Below are positions 7,914 through 13,649 of a DNA stretch of 16,458 bases, piece after piece; positions within the stretch are counted from its first letter, which is position 1; each line of letters begins with the position of its first letter. The position numbers and the translations under genes are program-made. The stretch covers positions 1-16,458 of the forward strand of contig CALPPK020000004.1 in assembly GCA_943325435.2 (NCBI GenBank). The letters run 5' to 3'. The notes beneath the pieces were generated by a model that worked only from the letters and a program-made list of their open reading frames with translations, was not told the origin of the DNA and did no database searches. This stretch comes from Bifidobacterium breve. Lineage in GTDB: Bacteria > Actinomycetota > Acidimicrobiia > Acidimicrobiales > Ilumatobacteraceae.

Positions 7914-8779
7914 TTCTGGCCTGCATCAAAGAAGCTCGTCCGTCTCAATGGACCAAGAACGTTCTGGTATTTGCAGCACCAGCCGCCCTTGGTGTTCTGA
8001 ACGAATGGTCGTCATTAGGTAAGACGCTTACTGTTTTTGCTGCTTTCTGTATGGTCGCAAGCGGCACGTACTATTGGAACGACATCATGGATGTTGAGCA
8101 AGATCGCCAGCACCCAAAGAAGCGCAATCGACCCATTGCAAGTGGCGATGTTCCTCTTTCTCTTGCTCGGATTATTGGTTCAGTTCTACTGATAAGTGGT
8201 CCTGCTCTTGGTTACGTGGTGCGTCCAGCCGCCGGAGGCATCATTGCGCTGTATGCCGGATTGACTATTGGTTACAGCACGTGGTGGAAGCACATACCTT
8301 TGCTTGATTTGTCTCTTGTTGCTAGTGGTTTTGTGTTGCGCGCAATGGTAGGTGCAGCTGCGACACAAACGCCGATGTCTATGTGGTTTGTGCTGTGCAT
8401 TACGTTCGGCTCTTTTTTCATAGTTACTGGAAAGCGTTTTGCAGAATTGCTGGAGCTCGGAGAACAAGCTGCTGTTACGCGGACATCACTGAAGTCGTAT
8501 TCTCTTGTGTATCTACGACAACTGCTTGTTGTCTCATGTACGGCGACCGTTGTGACCTATTGCATGTGGGCGTTTGAGAATGCAGCAATTGCCAATGAAG
8601 CTATTCCGTTCCACGGTTTGTCGATTGTGCCAATGGTGCTTGCTCTTCTGCGCTACTTACTGGTGTTAGAAAACGGCGGCGGTGGAGCACCTGAAGAAGT
8701 GTTCTTTAATGATCGCTGGATTCAGGCGTATGGCGCGGTGTGGGTTGTCGTATACGGGCTTGCGGTGTACGCCTCGTAA
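7910..8779 (+). CDS. ubiA: UbiA-family decaprenyl-phosphate phosphoribosyltransferase
   Basis: Integral membrane enzyme of 289 residues that should transfer phosphoribose from PRPP to polyprenyl phosphate, the first committed step toward decaprenyl-phosphoryl-arabinose (compare Rv3806c). The N-terminus ARPSQWTKNVLVFAAP is typical of this subgroup rather than of quinone or heme prenyltransferases. The Mg2+ site is NDIMDVEQD (N57, D58, D61, D65), and the second region reads WWKHIPLLDLSLVASGFVLRA (about 125-145) with K127 and H128. GKRFAEL at 174-180 is also family-like. Several hydrophobic helices are visible: about 17-30, 38-55, 85-105, 110-122, 131-150, 158-173, 205-222, 238-253 and 273-288. 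The ATG overlaps the HAD stop by four bases, a strong sign of a shared pathway. Confidence 0.87.
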   Translation: MILACIKEARPSQWTKNVLVFAAPAALGVLNEWSSLGKTLTVFAAFCMVASGTYYWNDIMDVEQDRQHPKKRNRPIASGDVPLSLARIIGSVLLISGPALGYVVRPAAGGIIALYAGLTIGYSTWWKHIPLLDLSLVASGFVLRAMVGAAATQTPMSMWFVLCITFGSFFIVTGKRFAELLELGEQAAVTRTSLKSYSLVYLRQLLVVSCTATVVTYCMWAFENAAIANEAIPFHGLSIVPMVLALLRYLLVLENGGGGAPEEVFFNDRWIQAYGAVWVVVYGLAVYAS

Positions 8780-8818
8780 GGAAATCCTCATTGACCTCTG
8801 TTTATTGAGGGCACGGTC

Positions 8819-8824
8819 TAGAAT
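8819..8824 (+). promoter_or_regulatory. Putative -10 element of dprE1
   Basis: TAGAAT is followed by seven bases and ATG 8832, which fits a leaderless transcript. TTGACC at 8791-8796 resembles a -35, but the 22-base spacer is longer than standard. A weak inverted repeat (CCTCA at 8786-8790, TGAGG at 8806-8810) lies upstream; its 15-base loop makes it an unlikely terminator. Confidence 0.5.
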
Positions 8825-8831
8825 TTGATGC

Positions 8832-10211
8832 ATGGTTATGCAGCGTCTCTCAGGATGGGGTCGAACCGCCTGGACCGTGGCCGATCTTGTTCACACCACA
8901 GATGTTGATGTAGTTCGCTCGACAATTGGAACAGCCGGCGAGCGAGGCGTTATCTCGCGCGGTCTTGGCAGGTCATATGGTGCTGCAGCCCAAAATGCAG
9001 GCGGAATAGTTCTTGAGATGACTGCAGAGAATGACCCGATGGGTATCGACGCGGATTTCGACCCATTGACAGGTCTGCTGACAGTAGCTTCAAGCGTCAG
9101 TATTGATGCGATATTGCGCATGTGTGTTCCACAAGGCTGGTTTATTCCCGTTACTCCCGGCACCAGGTTTGTAACCGTCGGAGGTGCAATTGCATCTGAC
9201 ATCCATGGGAAGAATCACCACATCGACGGAAGCTTTGGCCAGCATGTTCGGTCCTTGACGCTTATGTTGTCGAGTGGCGAAGTAGTGGAGCTTTCGCCTG
9301 AACAGAATCCTGCCTGGTTTTGGGCAACTGTTGGGGGCATGGGACTCACTGGAGTGGTTCTTCGGGCAACTATTGCAATGTTGAAGATTGAGACTTCACG
9401 TGTGGAAGTTGAAACAGTCCGGTTGGAGAATTTCGATGCCGTCTGCGCTGCTATGAGTGCCGACGGTGTAGATGATGACTATCGATATTCTGTTGCGTGG
9501 GTAGATTTGCTTGCTACCGGAGCGTCAATGGGTCGCGGTGTTTTGACACGTGGTGATCATGCCGTGGCTAGCAAAGTGGAAAACAAAGAGCCTCTTGCGT
9601 ATGACCCTCGTTTAACAGTATCTGCGCCAGGTTGGGTCCCGAACGGGTTGTTGAACAAGTGGTCGATTAAGGCATTTAATGAAGCCTGGTACCGCAAGGC
9701 TCCAGCGAAGAGTCATATTGGCTTGGAATCAATACCAGCGTTCTTTCATCCACTCGACGGTGTTAATCGTTGGAATCGTCTGTACGGAAAACAGGGATTC
9801 ATTCAGTATCAATTCATTGTTCCGCTTGATCGCACTGACGTATTACGCAAAGTGATTGAGAAATTCTCAGGTGCAGGTGTTGCTTCGTTCCTTGCAGTGT
9901 TGAAAAGAATGGGTCCTCAGAACAATGCTCCAATGTCATTTCCTACAGAGGGCTGGACATTGACGCTTGATATGGCTGCAGGAATTTCTGGGTTAGCTGA
10001 ATTGCTGTCAGAGGTTGACTCCCTTGTTTTGGATGCGGGCGGACGTCACTACTTGGCAAAAGATTCTCATGTCTCTGCATCGGCAGTACGTAGGGGATAT
10101 CCACGCATCGACGAGTGGATGAGCACTCAAGAAGAGATGGACCCGATTGGTTTATGGCGTAGCGATTTGTCGCGCCGTTTGGGACTAGTAGATCACAGGA
10201 GATCGTTATGA
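8832..10211 (+). CDS. dprE1: Decaprenylphosphoryl-beta-D-ribose 2'-oxidase DprE1
   Basis: FAD-dependent VAO-type oxidase of 459 residues that oxidises the 2'-OH of polyprenyl-phosphoryl-ribose to the keto intermediate used by DprE2. Family motifs: LSGWGRTAW (6-14), SRGLGRSYGAAAQN (42-55, FAD), PVTPGTRFVTVGG (106-118) and AIASDIHGKNHH (119-130). At the C-terminus, YLAKDS holds K410, matching active-site K418 of M. tuberculosis. The benzothiazinone-reactive Cys387, in GWNICVD of M. tuberculosis, aligns with T378 in GWTLTLD. ATG 8832 fits the TAGAAT promoter; ATG 8838 is an in-frame alternative. The stop overlaps dprE2 as ATGA. The 52-base gap after ubiA and the private promoter suggest expression partly independent of the HAD-ubiA pair. 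Confidence 0.93.
   Translation: MVMQRLSGWGRTAWTVADLVHTTDVDVVRSTIGTAGERGVISRGLGRSYGAAAQNAGGIVLEMTAENDPMGIDADFDPLTGLLTVASSVSIDAILRMCVPQGWFIPVTPGTRFVTVGGAIASDIHGKNHHIDGSFGQHVRSLTLMLSSGEVVELSPEQNPAWFWATVGGMGLTGVVLRATIAMLKIETSRVEVETVRLENFDAVCAAMSADGVDDDYRYSVAWVDLLATGASMGRGVLTRGDHAVASKVENKEPLAYDPRLTVSAPGWVPNGLLNKWSIKAFNEAWYRKAPAKSHIGLESIPAFFHPLDGVNRWNRLYGKQGFIQYQFIVPLDRTDVLRKVIEKFSGAGVASFLAVLKRMGPQNNAPMSFPTEGWTLTLDMAAGISGLAELLSEVDSLVLDAGGRHYLAKDSHVSASAVRRGYPRIDEWMSTQEEMDPIGLWRSDLSRRLGLVDHRRSL
10197..10201 (+). promoter_or_regulatory. Ribosome binding site of dprE2
   Basis: AGGAG inside the dprE1 3' end, six bases before ATG 10208. It is the clearest Shine-Dalgarno in the window and contrasts with the leaderless-looking starts of operon heads, fitting translation of an internal operon gene. 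Confidence 0.65.
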
Positions 10212-10972
10212 AAAATGGTGTAGGAGTTGCGCAGAATATTGTGTTGTTTGGCGGTACGAGCGAAATTGGACAGGCAATAATTCACAAGTTGGTGAAGCCT
10301 GGTGTTTCCCATGTTGTTCTCGTCAGCCGTGATATCGACGTCGCTGATCAACAGATTGCTGAGATCGCAGAACGGTACCCGGATCTTGAAGTTCACCATG
10401 TGCGTTTCAATGCGGATGACTCAGCTTCAATGGTGCATGTTGTAGCCGAAGTCGCGCAACAAGTCGGAGACATTGACGTAGCCGTTATCGCCCAGGGCGT
10501 TCTGCAAGAAGGTGTTGACTACTACGCTAATCCTGCAGCGTTGTTGCCGGTTGCAGACGTGAACTTCACGGGAACGATGGTTCTTATGTACGCCCTTGCG
10601 GCCCAGATGCGCTCGCAGGGTTACGGCAAGATGGTTTTGCTGTCGTCAGTTGCAGGTGAACGAGTTCGTAAAGGTAACCCTGCGTACGGCGCTACCAAGG
10701 CTGGTATAGACGGTTTCGCATTGGCACTTGACCATGAACTGGTTGGATCTGGTGTTTCAGTGTTGGTCGTGCGTCCTGGTTTTGTCACTACGAAGATGAC
10801 AAAAGGAATGGATAAAGCTCCGTTTTCTACAGATGCAGAGTCTGTAGCCACTGCAGTTGAAAAAGCAATCTCAACTTCGAAGACAGTTATCTGGGTTCCC
10901 GGATTACTGCAATATATGTTCTTGATATTGAAGAATCTGCCCACTGCAGTGTGGAGAAGGCTTCCCCTCTAA
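10208..10972 (+). CDS. dprE2: Decaprenylphosphoryl-2-keto-ribose reductase DprE2 (SDR family)
   Basis: Short-chain dehydrogenase of 254 residues that should reduce the 2-keto intermediate to polyprenyl-phosphoryl-D-arabinose, acting with DprE1 as the two-step epimerase. The NAD(P) motif is GGTSEIG at 15-21 instead of the classical TGxxxGxG, as in DprE2 (Rv3791). The catalytic set is S147 (LLSSVAGERVRKGN), Y160 and K164 (YGATK). RPGFVTTKMT follows at 189-198. The hydrophobic tail VIWVPGLLQYMFLILKNLP with RRLPL is characteristic of DprE2 and may contact the membrane. ATG 10208 overlaps the dprE1 stop and has AGGAG six bases upstream. The TAA stop lies four bases from the stop of the convergent glycosyltransferase gene. 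Confidence 0.93.
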   Translation: MKNGVGVAQNIVLFGGTSEIGQAIIHKLVKPGVSHVVLVSRDIDVADQQIAEIAERYPDLEVHHVRFNADDSASMVHVVAEVAQQVGDIDVAVIAQGVLQEGVDYYANPAALLPVADVNFTGTMVLMYALAAQMRSQGYGKMVLLSSVAGERVRKGNPAYGATKAGIDGFALALDHELVGSGVSVLVVRPGFVTTKMTKGMDKAPFSTDAESVATAVEKAISTSKTVIWVPGLLQYMFLILKNLPTAVWRRLPL

Positions 10973-10976
10973 CTGT

Positions 10977-12170
10977 TTACGGGATTGCGCCTCGCACGCC
11001 ATAAATGCCCATTACTGTCACAAGTCCGCCGATCATGACCACAACTACTAGTGGCCACCACTTGTCTTCGTCGTCGCGTAATGCTCGCGCAACTGGAAAA
11101 AACAATGGGAATGCTGTGAACAAAAAGCGCGGACGTGCGGTCACGGTTGCAGGAATCAGCATGAGTGCCAACACAACTGCGGTGTACGACCAGTAAATCA
11201 GGTTCATCTTGTACTTGCGAGCCATGTAAAGGGCAATCAGCATGGCTCCTACGCTTGCCGCGGTTAGTACTGAAGTCGGTGAACTGACTGGGTGTATGAA
11301 GAAGTCGATAGTTCTCTGCACGGCAGTTGCACCAAAACTGGTGCCTTCTTGCCAAGCTTCGCGTTGTACACGAAACCAAGCAGTGTTCTCTCCGGTGTGC
11401 ATGCGTAGGAACCACATGAAACCGATGAAGCCGAGCGGTGAGAGAGCAGGAGCAATTAGTGATTTCCAGTCTCTGTCGTTTCGAATAGCAAGCAAAGATG
11501 CGACGGCACACGCAGCAACTAGAGCGACACCATTTGGACGTGTCGCCGTAGCCATGGCGGCAAGGATTCCTGCCCATAGCCAGTGCTTGTCGCGCAGTGC
11601 TATGAAACACAGTGCAACAATTGTGAGCATGAGTGCTTCGGAGTAGGCCATGCTGAGCACGAAACTGCCGGGAAACAATGCAATCAGGATCATTGCCTTT
11701 TCCGCTGTCTTGATGTCGAAAAGCCCGCGGCACAAGTAGCCAGCAAGGAATACAAAACATGCGCCGAGAATGACGTTGACTGCGAGCGCCATACTGACGG
11801 GGCCACCAGGAACAACTACATCGATGTAGTGAACAAATCGTGGGTACAAAGGAAAGAATGCGGCTCGTGCGTCGGATACGAAGTACGTCACATTGGGCAT
11901 GATGTGATGGGGATAACCCTCACGCACGACATCTAGGTACCAGTGGCCGTCCCAACTAGCCAGGATGTCGGCAAGTCCACTGAGCCCGTTGGCAGGCTCC
12001 ACATCATTAGAGCGGTCAACAACTGCTTGCGCAGCGACTGCAATTGCGGCCCCCATGACTACAAACAAGCGGGACAACAAATAGACGATTCCTGCTCTAC
12101 GAAGTGTCCGACCCCACGGATCAGAGGCGGGGGGGATATGTAGTCGGCGGGTGAGTGAAGTGATTGTCAT
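10977..12170 (-). CDS. GT-C membrane glycosyltransferase, PIG-V mannosyltransferase-like
   Basis: Polytopic membrane protein of 397 residues, probably a polyprenyl-phosphate-sugar-dependent glycosyltransferase of the GT-C fold. After the first membrane helix (about 28-50) comes WDGHWYLDVVREGYP (73-87), whose Asp sits where GT-C enzymes carry a catalytic or metal-binding acid. AFFPLYP (104-110), AYSEALML (175-182) and TATRPNGVAL (208-217) are PIG-V-family features. Further helices are seen at about 125-147, 158-192, 197-230, 240-257, 300-317, 326-345 and 372-392. The family transfers mannose in eukaryotic GPI synthesis; the bacterial substrate is not known from sequence. It converges on dprE2, so use of the arabinosyl donor is an untested idea. 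ATG 12170 has AGGA four bases upstream. A same-strand alternative frame is a shadow. Confidence 0.75.
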   Translation of the reverse strand: MTITSLTRRLHIPPASDPWGRTLRRAGIVYLLSRLFVVMGAAIAVAAQAVVDRSNDVEPANGLSGLADILASWDGHWYLDVVREGYPHHIMPNVTYFVSDARAAFFPLYPRFVHYIDVVVPGGPVSMALAVNVILGACFVFLAGYLCRGLFDIKTAEKAMILIALFPGSFVLSMAYSEALMLTIVALCFIALRDKHWLWAGILAAMATATRPNGVALVAACAVASLLAIRNDRDWKSLIAPALSPLGFIGFMWFLRMHTGENTAWFRVQREAWQEGTSFGATAVQRTIDFFIHPVSSPTSVLTAASVGAMLIALYMARKYKMNLIYWSYTAVVLALMLIPATVTARPRFLFTAFPLFFPVARALRDDEDKWWPLVVVVMIGGLVTVMGIYGVRGAIP

Positions 12171-12262
12171 AGGTTCCTGAAACGGTCAGACCATTATTGC
12201 CTATGTGGGAGCGAAGCGCGGTGTTTTTCAGGGCTCTCCGTATGGGTTCTCAGGACATATAG
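12171..12262. promoter_or_regulatory. Divergent intergenic region between glycosyltransferase and crotonase genes
   Basis: This 92-base gap must hold the promoters of both divergent genes. The - strand gene has AGGA four bases before ATG 12170; the + strand gene has AGGA at 12252-12255, seven bases before ATG 12263. No convincing TANNNT with leaderless spacing was found on either side. TATAGA (12258-12263) overlaps the crotonase start and is too close to serve it. Confidence 0.4.
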
Positions 12263-13078
12263 ATGGCACGATTAGGAATGGCTGAAATTGAACTGACATA
12301 CCCACGCGATGGCATAGCTCTTGTCACTATGAATCGCCCCGACAAGTTGAATGCCATGACCTCGACGATGGTTGAATCATTGCACGAGACATTTAGTAAA
12401 ATTGGAAAATCCCGTGATGCCCGTGTGGTGGTCCTCACTGGAAGTGGTCGTGGTTTCTGTGCCGGACTTGACCTTGGCGGCTATGGAGAAGCTCCTGGCT
12501 TCGAATGGAACGGAAGTGTGGAGAAGGGTTTCGCTGTTCAGAAACACATTGCTTCCCTTATCCCAAAAATGAGATCGATTCCACAGCCCATTATCGCGGC
12601 GGTAAATGGCCCAGCTGCTGGCGGTGGCTTCGCTCTTGTTCTCGGCTCTGACCTGCGTATGTGTTCTGAGACCGCACGATTCAATGCAGCATTCATCAGG
12701 ATTGGTCTCTCTGCTTGCGACATCGGAACCAGTTGGTTGCTTCCTCGGCTCATAGGTGCAGCGCGTGCTCATGAAATCATGTTGACTGGTCGACTATTCG
12801 ATTCGCAGGAGGCACTTCGGATTGGGCTTGTGACGGAAGTCCTGCCTCCAGACGTACTACTCGATGCTGCCTATATAAAAGCCGAAGAGATCATGATGAA
12901 TAGCCCGATTGGAGTGGCTCTTACTAAAGAAGGCATGTGGGCGTCGTTAGAGATACCTGGGCTGCAGGCGGCCATTGATATGGAGAACCGCCAACAGATA
13001 ATGGCAAGTTTTTCGGATGATGCGCGAGAGACACAACGTGCCAAGCGCGAGGGACGACTTCCTCGGTATCAAGCGTAG
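12263..13078 (+). CDS. Crotonase-fold protein, enoyl-CoA hydratase/isomerase family
   Basis: Crotonase superfamily protein of 271 residues acting on an acyl-CoA thioester in the cytoplasm. The CoA and oxyanion-hole segments are clear: NRPDKLNAMT (24-33), GRGFCAGLDLGGYG (62-75) and AVNGPAAGGGFALVLGSDLR (113-132), then LTGRLFDSQEALRIGLV (174-190). The two Glu residues of classical enoyl-CoA hydratase (rat E144 and E164) align with A124 and F144, so hydratase chemistry is doubtful. D153 in SACDIGTSW lies where 4-chlorobenzoyl-CoA dehalogenase has its Asp, as far as I recall. Many actinobacterial homologues share this SACDIGTS segment. ATG 12263 has AGGA seven bases upstream; ATG 12278 is an alternative. 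It appears to be transcribed alone. Confidence 0.85.
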   Translation: MARLGMAEIELTYPRDGIALVTMNRPDKLNAMTSTMVESLHETFSKIGKSRDARVVVLTGSGRGFCAGLDLGGYGEAPGFEWNGSVEKGFAVQKHIASLIPKMRSIPQPIIAAVNGPAAGGGFALVLGSDLRMCSETARFNAAFIRIGLSACDIGTSWLLPRLIGAARAHEIMLTGRLFDSQEALRIGLVTEVLPPDVLLDAAYIKAEEIMMNSPIGVALTKEGMWASLEIPGLQAAIDMENRQQIMASFSDDARETQRAKREGRLPRYQA

Positions 13079-13087
13079 ATGTACTTA

Positions 13088-13106
13088 ACTTTTTGTTTGA
13101 AAAAGT
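13088..13106. repeat. AT-rich inverted repeat after the crotonase gene
   Basis: ACTTTTT and AAAAAGT form a perfect 7-bp stem around a GTTTG loop, ten bases after the crotonase stop. The stem is A-T rich and weak for a terminator; it may be a protein-binding site or help end transcription. Confidence 0.5.
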
Positions 13107-13119
13107 GATGGAATCGGCG

Positions 13120-13134
13120 GCAACCGCTGGTTGC
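13120..13134. repeat. GC-rich inverted repeat upstream of the phosphoribosyltransferase gene
   Basis: GCAACC-GCT-GGTTGC is a perfect 6-bp inverted repeat with a 3-base centre, ending three bases before the proposed -10 (13138-13143). It lies in the promoter spacer, where a repressor could act. It could instead be the crotonase terminator, since TTTT follows at 13141-13144. Confidence 0.55.
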
Positions 13135-13137
13135 GAC

Positions 13138-13143
13138 TAGTTT
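13138..13143 (+). promoter_or_regulatory. Putative -10 element of the phosphoribosyltransferase gene
   Basis: TAGTTT is followed by six bases and GTG 13150, again suggesting a leaderless message. No -35 match is obvious; the region 17-18 bases upstream is GC-rich. Confidence 0.45.
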
Positions 13144-13149
13144 TGAGAT

Positions 13150-13644
13150 GTGAGCGAACGTGAAATCATGTCCTGGGAAATATTTGGTGAAGCAAGCCGA
13201 GAGCTAGCTACCAGTGTCGCCGAGGGGGGATATGAGCCGGACATTATTTTGGCCATTGCACGAGGCGGATTACTAGCTGCTGGTGCACTTGGTTATGCAT
13301 TAGCCGTGAAGAATCTCTACACAATGAACGTTGAGTTTTATACAGGAGTCGACGAGCGTCTTCCAGTTCCGATGATTCTTCCTCCAGTGCCGGACCTCGT
13401 TGAATTACGTTTCGCACGTGTTCTGATCGTTGATGACGTTGCAGACACCGGGCACACCCTAAAAATCGTTCAAGACTTCTTCAAGGGTCGTGTGAAAGAA
13501 GTTCGTTCAGCAGTGCTGTACGAAAAATCTCATTCAGTAGTGCAGTGCGAATATGTCTGGAAGCACACAGACTTATGGATCAACTTCCCTTGGAGCGATA
13601 AAGATCCAGTTGTTAAGCGTTCCGGAATTGTGAAAGACGCGTAA
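13150..13644 (+). CDS. Phosphoribosyltransferase (purine/xanthine-type PRTase)
   Basis: Type I phosphoribosyltransferase of 164 residues. PDIILAIARGGLLAAGAL (30-47) supplies the pyrophosphate-binding loop, and VLIVDDVADTGHT (91-103) is the PRPP-binding motif with its paired acids. The C-terminal VWKHTDLWINFPWSD (136-150) resembles the base-binding region of xanthine/hypoxanthine-guanine PRTases. It probably salvages a purine base using PRPP, but which base cannot be read. GTG 13150 is favoured by the TAGTTT element six bases upstream; ATG 13168 is the other choice and would remove six residues without touching a motif. The stop is three bases from the convergent oxidoreductase stop, with a small inverted repeat across both. 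Confidence 0.85.
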   Translation: MSEREIMSWEIFGEASRELATSVAEGGYEPDIILAIARGGLLAAGALGYALAVKNLYTMNVEFYTGVDERLPVPMILPPVPDLVELRFARVLIVDDVADTGHTLKIVQDFFKGRVKEVRSAVLYEKSHSVVQCEYVWKHTDLWINFPWSDKDPVVKRSGIVKDA

Positions 13645-13649
13645 GCGTC
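13636..13649. repeat. Small inverted repeat spanning two convergent stop codons
   Basis: GACGC-GTAA-GCGTC is a perfect 5-bp stem with a GTAA loop. The loop contains the phosphoribosyltransferase TAA stop and the right arm enters the oxidoreductase stop. No T-run follows on the + strand, so it is a weak terminator candidate at best. Confidence 0.45.

Noticed and set aside
8786..8810. CCTCA...TGAGG hairpin between ubiA and dprE1 as a terminator
   Set aside because: Only five pairs, a 15-base loop and no T-run; not a credible terminator.
11242..11646. 134-codon + strand frame opposite the GT-C gene
   Set aside because: Composition is that of an antisense shadow (Ala, Ser, Arg, Met rich) with no domain.
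10969..11760. Long - strand reading frame of 263 codons inside the GT-C glycosyltransferase gene
   Set aside because: It lies in another frame of the same strand. Its product is rich in Cys, Arg, His and Ser with no membrane pattern or motif, while the main frame has clear PIG-V features.
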